This document shows positions 25,636 through 33,533 of a stretch of DNA of 64,000 nt, in pieces. The notes beneath the pieces were generated by a model, which saw nothing but the letters and a program-made list of their open reading frames with translations, made no database searches and was not told the DNA's origin. This stretch comes from CALAED01 sp937891035 (GTDB lineage: Bacteria > Actinomycetota > Actinomycetes > Streptosporangiales > Streptosporangiaceae): the NCBI GenBank assembly GCA_035642125.1, contig DASQSZ010000328.1, positions 1 through 64,000 of the forward strand, in the 5' to 3' direction. How positions within the stretch are numbered: position 1 is the first letter of the stretch; each line of letters starts with the position of its first letter. Position numbers and translations under genes: made by a program.

Positions 25636-26508
25636 ATGCCGCCACCGCTGCGCGTGGCGATCATCGGCACCGGTCACCTCGGCACCGACCTGCTGCTGAA
25701 GGTCATGGCGTCCCCGATCCTCCACTGCGCCCTGTTCGCGGGGCGGCGGGCCGCGTCACCCGGCATCCGGATGGCCACTGCCCGGGGGGTGCGCACCAGC
25801 ACCGGCGCGATCGACGCCGTCGTCGATGCGTTGGAGGAGGTGGACGTGGTGTTCGACGCCACATCGGCCGCCAACGCGACCCGGCACTGGGCGGTCCTCG
25901 AACCGCTGGGCGTGCCGTTCGTCGACCTGACACCCGCGAACCTGGGGAAGTTCTGCGTGCCCGTGCTGAACCTGGCGGAGTGCCTGGACGAGCAGTACGT
26001 GAGCATGGTGACCTGCGGCGGGCAGGCCGCGGTACCGATGGCGCGGTGCGTCGCCGCGGCGGCGGAGGACCTCGGGTACCTGGAGATCGTCTCGGCCAGC
26101 GCCGCCGCCAGCGTCGGCCCGGCCACCCGGGCCAACATCGACGAGTATGTGGTCACCACGGAGAGCGCGACCCGCGAGTTCTGCACCACCCGCACCACCA
26201 AGACGATGCTGGTCATCAACCCGGCGGAACCGGGCGTAGTGATGCGCAACTCGGTGGCCGTTTCGGCGTCGGAGACGATTGACCTGGCGGCGCTGAGCAC
26301 GGCAGTCGCCGACATGGAGAAGCAGATCAGCGCCTACGTCCCCGGCTACCGCGTCATCGTCCCCCCGGTGGCGACGAAGGACCGGGTGCTGCTCACCGTC
26401 GAGGTGGAGGGCCGGGGCGACTGGCTGCCGCCGTACGCGGGGAACCTGGACATCATCTCCTGCGCAGCGATCGCGCTGGCGGAGGCACGGGCGTGGGAGC
26501 GGACATGA
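25636..26508 (+). CDS. Acetaldehyde dehydrogenase (acylating)
   Basis: The product is 290 residues. The N-terminal NAD-binding fold reads VAIIGTGHLGTDLLLK. VVFDATSAANATRHW, the catalytic Cys in SMVTCGGQAAVPM and the C-terminal NLDIISCAAI match the DmpF/BphJ/MhpF type. The enzyme interconverts acetaldehyde and acetyl-CoA with NAD and works as a complex with the aldolase that follows, passing aldehyde through a channel. ATG 25636 is used; the longer frame upstream is not family-like. It overlaps the aldolase start (ATGA), consistent with a complex. It may feed acetaldehyde made from acetyl-CoA into the aldolase if the pathway runs in reverse. Confidence 0.92.
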   Translation: MPPPLRVAIIGTGHLGTDLLLKVMASPILHCALFAGRRAASPGIRMATARGVRTSTGAIDAVVDALEEVDVVFDATSAANATRHWAVLEPLGVPFVDLTPANLGKFCVPVLNLAECLDEQYVSMVTCGGQAAVPMARCVAAAAEDLGYLEIVSASAAASVGPATRANIDEYVVTTESATREFCTTRTTKTMLVINPAEPGVVMRNSVAVSASETIDLAALSTAVADMEKQISAYVPGYRVIVPPVATKDRVLLTVEVEGRGDWLPPYAGNLDIISCAAIALAEARAWERT

Positions 26509-27521
26509 CCGACGGGGTGACGGTATGCGACTCGACGCTGCGCGACGGCAACCATGCCGTGGCGCACCAGCTCAGGGCCGACGATATCCGCGCGTACGCG
26601 GGGGCCGCCGACCGGGCCGGTGTCGACGTGGTTGAGGTCGGGCACGGCAATGGTCTGGGCGCGTCGTCGATTCAGGTGGGCCTGGCGGCGTTGGACGACC
26701 TGACGATGCTACGGACTGCGAAGGCACAGCTGCGCCACGCCCGACTGGGCGTGCTGTCGATGCCTGGGTTCTGCTGCGTCGAGCGGGATCTGAAGCCGGC
26801 GCTGGACTGCGGCGTGGACGAGGTGCGAGTCGGCGCGCACTGCACGGAGGCAGACGTGACCCGCCAGCAGATCGGCCTGCTGACCGGGATGGGCGTGGTC
26901 GCCAAGGGCATCTTGCTGATGAGCCACATGGTGTCCGCCGCCGAACTGGTCGAGCAGGCCCGGCGCATGCAGGGCTACGGGGCGCAGGGCGTCATCCTGA
27001 TGGACTCGGCCGGCGCGTACACCCCAGCCGATGTCCGGGAAAAGGTCGGCGCGCTTGTCGAACACCTCGACACGGCCGTCGGGTTCCACGCGCACAACAA
27101 CCTCGGACTCGCGGTCGCGAACACGCTGACCGCCATCGAGGCGGGCGCCACCATCGTCGACGTGACGTCGCGTGGGTTCGGCGCGGGAGCGGGCAATGCG
27201 CCTTTGGAACTCGTGGCAGCAAACCTGCACAAGGGCGACATCACCTCGCGACTGCGGCTGTTCGAGGCGCTGGACGCGGCGGACCTGGCGCACACGAAGT
27301 TCGTCGAACGCGTCCCCAGCAACGACGGCATCACCATCACCAGTGGCATCGCCGGGGTGTTCTCCGGTTTCGCGGGGCCGGTGCGCCGCGCGGGCGAGCA
27401 GTTTGACGTGGACCCACGGGATGTCCTGATGGAACTGGGCCACCGCAAGGTGATCGCGGGCCAGGAGGACACCATCGTCGAGGTGGCGCTGTCGCTCGCC
27501 CAAAGCCGTCAGGTGGCATGA
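26505..27521 (+). CDS. 4-hydroxy-2-oxovalerate aldolase
   Basis: The product is 338 residues. It begins VTVCDSTLRDGNHAVAHQL, with the Asp metal ligand and Arg of the TIM-barrel active site. It has the metal-binding HxH in GFHAHNNLGLAVANT and GAGAGNAPLELV. This is the DmpG/BphI/MhpE family, which reversibly splits 4-hydroxy-2-oxovalerate into pyruvate and acetaldehyde. ATG 26505 overlaps the dehydrogenase stop. In the usual setting it follows aromatic ring cleavage, but no such genes are present here. Related enzymes can also condense pyruvate with aldehydes, which would give a hydroxy-keto acid suited to transamination. Confidence 0.93.
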   Translation: MTDGVTVCDSTLRDGNHAVAHQLRADDIRAYAGAADRAGVDVVEVGHGNGLGASSIQVGLAALDDLTMLRTAKAQLRHARLGVLSMPGFCCVERDLKPALDCGVDEVRVGAHCTEADVTRQQIGLLTGMGVVAKGILLMSHMVSAAELVEQARRMQGYGAQGVILMDSAGAYTPADVREKVGALVEHLDTAVGFHAHNNLGLAVANTLTAIEAGATIVDVTSRGFGAGAGNAPLELVAANLHKGDITSRLRLFEALDAADLAHTKFVERVPSNDGITITSGIAGVFSGFAGPVRRAGEQFDVDPRDVLMELGHRKVIAGQEDTIVEVALSLAQSRQVA

Positions 27522-27524
27522 CGC

Positions 27525-28295
27525 GTGTCCATACACAAGAGGCTGGCGCACGAACTCAAAACCGCCGCCCTGCACGGGAAATCAGTCGCCCCGATCACGA
27601 CCAGGCATCCAGAGCTGACGTTGGACGACGCCTATGCCGTCCAACGCGAACTCCGCGTCCTCGACCTGTCCGACGGCGCACGCCTGGTCGGCCACAAGAT
27701 CGGCGCGACAAGCGAGGCGATCCGCCGCATGTTCGGTGTCGACCACCCCGACTTCGGCTATCTCACCGACCGCATGACCCTGCCCGACGGCGCGCGGGTG
27801 CCCTACGCCGGCCTGATCGCCCCACTCGTGGAGGGCGAGATCGCGTTCCGCTTGGGCACACCGCTGTCCGGCCGCACCGTGACGGCCGAGGACGTGCTCG
27901 CCGCCACGAGCGAGGTAGTGCCGGTCCTGGAGGTGCTTGACAGCAGGATCGCTGACTGGGCGATCAACCTCGTCGACACGGTCGCCGACAACGCCTCCGC
28001 CGCCGTTGCCGTCCTGGGCACCCCCGTCAACCCGGCCGGTGTTGACCTGGCCCGCGAGGAGATGACCCTCACCGTGGACGGCCAGGTCTACACAGCCCGA
28101 GGCTCCGCCGTCCTCGGCCACCCGGCGGAAGCTGTGGCGTGGCTCGCGCGCGTGCTGTCGACCTACGACGAATCCCTCTCCGCCGGCGACCTCGTGCTCG
28201 CCGGGGCGTGGACGGAAGCCGTGAAACTCGCCCCGGGCATGACCGCCGAAGCTACTTTCAGCTCTCTCGGCACGGTCACGCTGACGGTCACCTGA
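27525..28295 (+). CDS. 2-oxopent-4-enoate hydratase
   Basis: The product is 256 residues. LVGHKIGATSEAIRRMFGVDHPDFGYLTDRM, the metal-site region in VEGEIAFRLG, and VVPVLEVLDSRIADW are typical of the DmpE/BphH/MhpD family. The enzyme adds water to 2-oxopent-4-enoate to give 4-hydroxy-2-oxovalerate. It starts with GTG 27525, three bases after the aldolase stop. If it runs in reverse, the cassette would make 2-oxopent-4-enoate, the keto form of allylglycine. No aminotransferase is encoded in the window. Confidence 0.92.
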   Translation: MSIHKRLAHELKTAALHGKSVAPITTRHPELTLDDAYAVQRELRVLDLSDGARLVGHKIGATSEAIRRMFGVDHPDFGYLTDRMTLPDGARVPYAGLIAPLVEGEIAFRLGTPLSGRTVTAEDVLAATSEVVPVLEVLDSRIADWAINLVDTVADNASAAVAVLGTPVNPAGVDLAREEMTLTVDGQVYTARGSAVLGHPAEAVAWLARVLSTYDESLSAGDLVLAGAWTEAVKLAPGMTAEATFSSLGTVTLTVT

Positions 28296-28717
28296 GGCGC
28301 CGCTGCGTTGGTTGACGGTGAATGCCGGAGACTGGCCTCGGGCTTTCGCCGGAGCGGCGGGAAAGACGACCGCATCCCGGGGAACGCACAACACAGCCGA
28401 ATACGTAGATGCCATCGCGCTGGTTTAAAACGCCGCCCTTGCCCAGCGTCTCGGCCCTCCATACGATTTCCGAAACCTATGGATTTGAGCTGGACACCAG
28501 CGGCACTATACGCATCCTGACCCAAGCAATTGTGCCTTGACCACAAGCGCGGGAAGCCCTCGGACTCCTCAGCGCAGCCGCCCGCCCGCGGACTCCCAGG
28601 TGTTCTCGGGCGTTCGGGATATCCGGAGAAATTTGGAGACGGGGTAGCGGCTCATCACCCAGGCCGATCAACCCACCTCAATCGGGGGTGGGGCGCGGAG
28701 TTTGTTCCCGATGTGCC
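28296..28717. other. Gap with no recognised gene
   Basis: Both strands were read. The short frames here look like chance translations and none has a good ribosome site or a family likeness. The base composition is somewhat lower in GC than the genes on either side. Confidence 0.6.
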
Positions 28718-29218
28718 TCAGCAGTTGGATAAGGCTGATCGGCGTTCCCGCTTCTCTGGCGAATCCCCGCCAAGCCGATCTCCCCGGTAGAGCCGTGGTA
28801 TGCGCGGCCCGGCCGTGATGGCGTGCCGGGTGCGAGGTCGGCCGAGCGCGTCGGCAACGGTGGGATGGATGCTGAGCATGCGGTCGAGTCCGGTGACGTG
28901 CAGCACGTGGGCGACCTGGGAGCGGGGGGCGGCCAGCCGGAGGGTGATGCCGAGCGATGCGGCGCGGCGTTGTGTGCCGATCAGCATGGCCAAGCCCGCG
29001 GCGTCGCAGAACCAGACTTCGGCCAGGTCAAAGATCAACAGCGGCATCGGCATTCGGAGGCGGAGCATGGACACCAACCGCTCCCGCAACGCCGGTGCGG
29101 TGGCGATATCGAGTTCACCGTGCAATCGGGCAATGGTGTGTGCGGGACAGCGGAGGACGGACAGACCCACCTCGTCACGGATATCCATGTGGCTGGTGGC
29201 CGCATGTGTAGTGGTCAT
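28718..29218 (-). CDS. STAS-domain protein lacking the phospho-serine
   Basis: The product is 166 residues. The STAS fold is clear: ARLHGELDIATAPALRERL, then LLIFDLAEVWFCDAAGLAMLIG, and a C-terminal helix near VLHVTGLDRMLSIHPTVADAL. In SpoIIAA/RsbV-type anti-anti-sigma factors the loop reads DSSG and the first Ser is phosphorylated; here it is DAAG, with Ala at residue 73, so that control cannot work in the normal way. ATG 29218 has GGAG seven bases before it; the longer frame upstream is arginine-rich. A basic C-terminal tail of about 35 residues follows the domain. Confidence 0.82.
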   Translation of the reverse strand: MTTTHAATSHMDIRDEVGLSVLRCPAHTIARLHGELDIATAPALRERLVSMLRLRMPMPLLIFDLAEVWFCDAAGLAMLIGTQRRAASLGITLRLAAPRSQVAHVLHVTGLDRMLSIHPTVADALGRPRTRHAITAGPRIPRLYRGDRLGGDSPEKRERRSALSNC

Positions 29219-29349
29219 GGGGATCTCCAATCGCCGCCGGCAGCGGCGCAGGCCGTACCGGTGGGATCGCCGTTGGATGGGTTGACACGCGTGGGTCAAA
29301 TGAGCCGGCCACCGCAAGGCGGACCGGGCTTCTTGCCGGATCAAGGAGA

Positions 29350-29679
29350 TCAGCGACGCTGAGTCAGTTTCGAGGTACGGCGGCGTGGCCGGATGATCCA
29401 GGTGGTCCCGTACATCAGCGTCAGCAGCGTGGCTCCGGCCACCAGGGCCGCCACCGCCACGACAAGCGCCACAGCGAAACTGGTCTGCGCCCAGGCCACG
29501 GTGAACACGATGAGAGCGACCAGCGTGATCATGGCGGGCCAGGCCCGGTTCGTCCGGGACGGAGTCACCGGCCGGCGTGCTCGGTCGAAAATCGGTACCT
29601 CGTCGTGACGGGGTGGTACTCGTGACGCCGGGGTCGTGGTCGGCGGGACGGGATCGCGGGTACGACGCTTGGTCGGCAT
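29350..29679 (-). CDS. Small two-helix membrane protein, unknown
   Basis: The product is 109 residues. A proline-rich, charged N-terminal part of about 45 residues is followed by two hydrophobic segments (AMITLVALIVFTVAWA and AVALVVAVAALVAGATLLTLMYG) and a basic tail RPRRRTSK. I recognise no family. ATG 29679 is preceded by GAAGGGGGATGTC, a plausible ribosome site. It lies 131 bases upstream of the STAS gene on the same strand and may be in the same unit. The charge pattern suggests both ends face the cytoplasm. Confidence 0.55.
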   Translation of the reverse strand: MPTKRRTRDPVPPTTTPASRVPPRHDEVPIFDRARRPVTPSRTNRAWPAMITLVALIVFTVAWAQTSFAVALVVAVAALVAGATLLTLMYGTTWIIRPRRRTSKLTQRR

Positions 29680-29792
29680 GACATCCCCCTTCGGGGAAGA
29701 GCCGGTGTGGCGAGTCAGCCTCGGGATGGGATGTCGTCGTTGCCGGATACCTCGACCCTACCCCAACTTCCGATAATTCGAAGTATCTGAAG

Positions 29793-29807
29793 TAGACTTT
29801 TCACACG
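29793..29807 (+). promoter_or_regulatory. Leaderless promoter -10 for the recombinase
   Basis: TAGACT at 29793-29798 matches the actinobacterial -10 consensus TAnnnT and lies eight bases before the GTG start. No Shine-Dalgarno is present, so transcription probably begins at the start codon. A GAAGTA direct repeat with 10-base spacing overlaps it (29780-29795). Confidence 0.5.
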
Positions 29808-30808
29808 TGACCCCGGATCCAGCTAAGAGCCTGCCCGACAACGCCGCACGCCATGCCGGACGCAGATCGCGACCGGGGGCCCGGCCGGCCGTGCTGCCCG
29901 GCAGCGTCGCCGGCGTGTTCGCCGACTATGAGACATACCTCGCCCAGACGGACGGACAGTTGGACGCCAACACGGTCCGCGTCTACACCTCCCGAGTCCG
30001 CCAGTATCTCATCTGGCTGGCCGCCGCCCTCGAGACCGGGACGTTCGGCGGCGACCCGATCACCGACCCCGGCGTACGCGACCAGGCGGTGCGTGCCTAC
30101 CGCACCCACCTGTCCGTAGTGGCCAAGCGCAAACCGGCCACCATCAACGCGCATCTGATCGCGGTCGATGACTTCTACCGCCGACGTGGGCCGGGCCCCG
30201 CCGCCGCGGAACGGCTTGACGTCCCCCGGAACGCCCCTCGGGTGCTGAGTGAACGCGACCAACTCCGGCTTCTTCGGGAAGCCGACCGCGCGCCGCTGCG
30301 GGACAAGGCGATCGCCTTCACCGCGTTCTACGCCGGCACCCGCGTCGGCGAAACCGTCGGCCTCGACATCGGCGACATCCACCTCTCGGCCCGCCACGCC
30401 CATCTGATCGTCCGCCGAGGCAGAAACGGCACCTATCGCGAAATCCCTCTGCACCGCAAACTCCGCACCGTCCTGGCGGAATGGATCCACGATCGCGCCA
30501 CCTGGAAGGGCGCCGGCGACAATCCCGCCCTTTTCCTCAATCACCGCGGCGGCCGCCTGTCCACCCGCTCCGCCTACACCGTGCTCAGCGCCATCGCGGA
30601 CGCCGCAGACCTTCCGGTTGGCCGCGACGGGATTTTCACCCCCCGCGTCCTCCGCCATACCGCGGCCACCACCATGTCACGCCACGGCACTGACATCGCC
30701 CTCGTCGCCGAACTCCTCGGCCACTCAGCCGAAACCGCGCGCCGCTACTACCAACCCAACCCCCAAGACCGCCAGAAAGCCATCGAACGACTTACCACCG
30801 ACGAATAA
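29807..30808 (+). CDS. Tyrosine recombinase / integrase
   Basis: The product is 333 residues. An N-terminal SAM-like core-binding domain (NTVRVYTSRVRQYLIWL, then NAHLIAVDDFYRRRG) is followed by the catalytic domain with Arg in FYAGTRVGETVGL, TPRVLRHTAATTM, LLGHSAETARRYYQP (His and the nucleophile Tyr). The first His of the usual HxLRH box is Arg here, which is tolerated in some family members. It resembles phage/transposon-type XerC-like integrases more than host XerC/D. No excisionase, att site or tRNA is seen beside it. It may be a remnant of a mobile element. Confidence 0.88.
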   Translation: MTPDPAKSLPDNAARHAGRRSRPGARPAVLPGSVAGVFADYETYLAQTDGQLDANTVRVYTSRVRQYLIWLAAALETGTFGGDPITDPGVRDQAVRAYRTHLSVVAKRKPATINAHLIAVDDFYRRRGPGPAAAERLDVPRNAPRVLSERDQLRLLREADRAPLRDKAIAFTAFYAGTRVGETVGLDIGDIHLSARHAHLIVRRGRNGTYREIPLHRKLRTVLAEWIHDRATWKGAGDNPALFLNHRGGRLSTRSAYTVLSAIADAADLPVGRDGIFTPRVLRHTAATTMSRHGTDIALVAELLGHSAETARRYYQPNPQDRQKAIERLTTDE

Positions 30809-31518
30809 TCGCCGGCGAATACTCATGAACAGATAACCCCCTACGGTCAAGTCGTGGCCGGCTCACCACCCACGCTTCCTCACGCACTTCACTCGGGTCC
30901 AATGGGGACGTGGTGGAAACGTAACCCGCCCGTCTGATCTTGCCAGTCGCGCCGCGCGGCCCAATACGATCCCGCCGGTGGCCGCCCGCTTTTGTGGAGC
31001 CATCCGGCGGACGACTCCTCGACGACCACGCCATCGACGGCCCTCGCTGAGCAGGTCGGTCAGGGGGCGTCCAAGCCGGACGGGGCCGTTCTACGGCGTC
31101 GTCCCAAACACATTTCGCCGCTCTGGCGGGTCGTAGGCGCGGAGCTGAACGGCCACTCATCGTCTCCCTCCCCATCGACAGACGTCCCAGGGATGTCAGT
31201 GGAGGGTCTGGTACAAAGCGAAAGAAACCTGCAAGTCGCTCAGCCGCCCGGAAGTAGCCCAATATCTGTCGAGCTGCCAACTTTCCGGCGCAGCGCCATA
31301 TCGACGATAAAGGTCGTACGTATGGTTCGTTCTCCCGGGACCTGCCGTGCTTTATCCGATCGCGGACTTGGACATTTGCATCCCCATGGAAGACTTTCCC
31401 GCAGGGAGGACAAGCCTTTTTCCCAGCCAGCAAATTGCGTGACGTTGATACGGGTAGCCAATCGACTGGGATGGCGGATACGTCCGACATCGGAAAGGCT
31501 CAATTTCTGAGGAGAGAC
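30809..31518. other. Gap of about 710 bases with no supported gene
   Basis: A minus-strand frame of 232 codons and a plus-strand frame of 172 codons run here, but neither has a ribosome site, a compact hydrophobic pattern or a family likeness, and codon use is erratic. The sequence may be decayed mobile DNA next to the integrase. Confidence 0.5.
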
Positions 31519-32046
31519 ATGGGCAAAATGCGTGTGCGCACCGGCATGGCGTTCGCCGTCGCCGGACTGGCCACCAGCGGGTTCGCGCTGCTGAGCGACG
31601 CCCCCGCCCAGGCGGCGCGGGTGGAGGCAACAGTGGCCGCGGCGCCCAGCCGGGACGCGCTTGCCACCTGCTGGTATGAGGTCATCGCCCGAAGCGGCCT
31701 CAACGTCCGGAAGGGACCGGGGACCAAATACCGTGTGATCACGACCCTGAACAAAGGCAAGCACATCCGGGCCACCTGCGCGTCGTCGGGATGGGTGAAG
31801 ATTTACGAGCCGGTGACGTACAAGGGCAAGCACATCAGGGGCGGCTGGGTCGCCCGCAATTATCTGAAGCCGCACGATCCGGGCAAGCCGAAGGGCGGGG
31901 TCGACACCGGTGGCGGCGGCACCTCCGCCTCGGCGGAGACGAGCTCGCCGACGCCCGCCACCGGCTTCGGTCTTCTCGTGCTGGGGAGCGGCGTCGCGAT
32001 TGCGGCGTGGCGCCGTCGGGCAACGGGAGCAGCGCCGAGCACATGA
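31519..32046 (+). CDS. Secreted SH3-like protein with sortase signal
   Basis: The product is 175 residues. A signal peptide (GMAFAVAGLATSGFALL, cut near AQAA) leads to a bacterial SH3-like domain (SGLNVRKGPGTKYRVITTLNKG ... GWVKI). Then comes a Gly/Ser/Thr linker, and at the C-terminus TPATG (145-149), a hydrophobic stretch FGLLVLGSGVAIAAW and a basic RRRA tail. That tripartite tail is a cell-wall sorting signal, with Thr in place of the usual Leu of LPxTG. GAGGAG precedes ATG 31519. The gene overlaps the sortase gene by four bases (ATGA), making it that enzyme's likely substrate. Confidence 0.82.
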   Translation: MGKMRVRTGMAFAVAGLATSGFALLSDAPAQAARVEATVAAAPSRDALATCWYEVIARSGLNVRKGPGTKYRVITTLNKGKHIRATCASSGWVKIYEPVTYKGKHIRGGWVARNYLKPHDPGKPKGGVDTGGGGTSASAETSSPTPATGFGLLVLGSGVAIAAWRRRATGAAPST

Positions 32047-32726
32047 GCCTGATCAGGCACAGCGGCCGCCCAGGCCTTCTCTGGTTTGGGCTGGCCGCCA
32101 TGCTCGTTTCGGCCGGGGCGCTGGTCAGCGTACCCGGGCTGCTGCGGACCGACCCCGGCCGTCCCGGACCGCCGCCCCAGCCGGCATCCTCCGACTGGGC
32201 GGAGCACTCCCCCGCCGAGACGAGAAAGCAGATACGCGCGCTGCCGCGCTCAATTCCCGAACGGATCCAGATCTCCGCCATCAAGGTCGACGCCCCAGTC
32301 GTCATGGTCGGCCGCGAGCGCGACGGGGAACTGGGCGTCCCCCCGTTGAGTCGAGCAGGCAAGGCGGGCTGGTATCGCAACGGGCCGGCTCCCGGCCAGG
32401 ACGGCCCGGCCGTGATCGTCGGCCACGTGGACTCCAAGTCGGAGCCCGGCGTCTTCTACCGGCTCGGCGGCCTCAAACCGGGGGTGGACGTGCGAATCGT
32501 CCGCAGGGACGGCACGGCCCCCGTCTTCCGAGTTCGCCGCATCCAACGCGTCCCGAAGAAGGACTTCCCCACGGATGCCGTCTACGGACCCACCGACGGG
32601 CCGGCACTGCGTCTGATCACCTGTGGCGGGCGCTTCGACGCCGCCCGAGGCCACTACACGGACAACGTCATCGTCTACGCATCCCCGGCCACCGACCGGT
32701 GGCCCGCCGCCCCGCTGCGCATCTAA
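32043..32726 (+). CDS. Class F sortase
   Basis: The product is 227 residues. A single N-terminal membrane helix (WFGLAAMLVSAGALVSVPGLL) precedes a sortase barrel with IQISAIKVDAPVV, the catalytic His in VIVGHVDS (His128), Cys in LITCGG (Cys194) and Arg near 202 before DNVIVYA. The VGHVDS and LITCGGxFD blocks are those of actinobacterial class F sortases, which join proteins to the cell wall or to each other. It begins inside the stop codon of the SH3 protein gene. No pilin-like genes are nearby, so wall anchoring of the SH3 protein is the simplest role. Confidence 0.88.
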   Translation: MSLIRHSGRPGLLWFGLAAMLVSAGALVSVPGLLRTDPGRPGPPPQPASSDWAEHSPAETRKQIRALPRSIPERIQISAIKVDAPVVMVGRERDGELGVPPLSRAGKAGWYRNGPAPGQDGPAVIVGHVDSKSEPGVFYRLGGLKPGVDVRIVRRDGTAPVFRVRRIQRVPKKDFPTDAVYGPTDGPALRLITCGGRFDAARGHYTDNVIVYASPATDRWPAAPLRI

Positions 32727-32778
32727 AATTGACGATGATCGTTGACACTCTGGGTCTCCGGCACTACGGAGATCATCT

Positions 32779-32976
32779 GTGTCCGACCCTCATCCCCCAC
32801 TCGACCGTGAGGCCAAGCGTCGGCTCGCGGTCATCCGTCATGTTGAGGAAGTCACCGGCAACGTCGCATTGTCGTGCCGGTACTTCGGGATCAGCCGACC
32901 GGCGTAGTACATCTGGTATCGCCGCTACCTCGCCGAGGGCGTCGAGGGGCTGCGCCCCCGGACGAGTGGTGGTTGA
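32779..32976 (+). pseudogene. IS481-like transposase N-terminus, broken
   Basis: The frame from GTG 32779 reads EAKRRLAVIRHVEEVTGN, CRYFGISRPA, then an in-frame TAG (32905-32907), then YIWYRRYLAEGVEGLRPRTSGG and a stop. This is the N-terminal helix-turn-helix of IS481/IS3-type transposases (usual form: GISRxxYYxWxRRYxxEGxEGL). The DDE catalytic part is gone. An exact inverted repeat GATCAC-CTC-GTGATC at 32980-32994 sits at the broken end. It marks past insertion and decay. Confidence 0.8.
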
Positions 32977-33533
32977 GATGATCACCTCGTGATCCTTTTC
33001 CATCAAGCAGACATCGCCTCGCTTCTCTCGTCTCTCCCATGACATTGGCGGCGGATTTCGCGCCCTTTTCGAGTTGACTGAGCCGGCTTTGCGGCATTGG
33101 GCGGCGCCCATAGAGCGGCGTTGTCCGGCCCACTCGTCGTCTTATTCGGCGAGCGCACCGGGGCACAGAGCGCATCCACGGCGAACCGCTTGGCCCGGCT
33201 ACCGGCTCGGGTCGCCGATTACGTCAACGGCCCTCCCACACCAGTCCTTGGCCCGGCGACCACGCGCTCCCTCACCCGAGTGAATCCCGACTGACCACAG
33301 CACCCTCACGACATCAATCGCCCAGCTCACAGACCCGAACCTCGAAATTGAAGCCGCCGGCCGCCGAGGATCTGGCCGACGTTTCCCGTGCGATCGGCTC
33401 GGCGGGCTCCCGGCGAGCCGCCACCGCGCGATCGAGCTCCAGATGCATAACGAATCAGCGTCGCGGCTGGTCCGATCTGTCACTAACCTCTACCGTCAGG
33501 CCAAATTGGCCTATATGTGACAAAGAGGGTCAA
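32977..33533. other. Gap with no recognised gene
   Basis: Nothing beyond the IS remnant's edge could be supported on either strand. An AT-richer stretch with AGAGGG just before 33534 provides the ribosome site of the next gene. Confidence 0.5.

Noticed and set aside
30792..31490. 232-codon minus-strand frame
   Set aside because: There is no ribosome site, no family likeness, and it overlaps the recombinase end; composition resembles non-coding GC-rich sequence.
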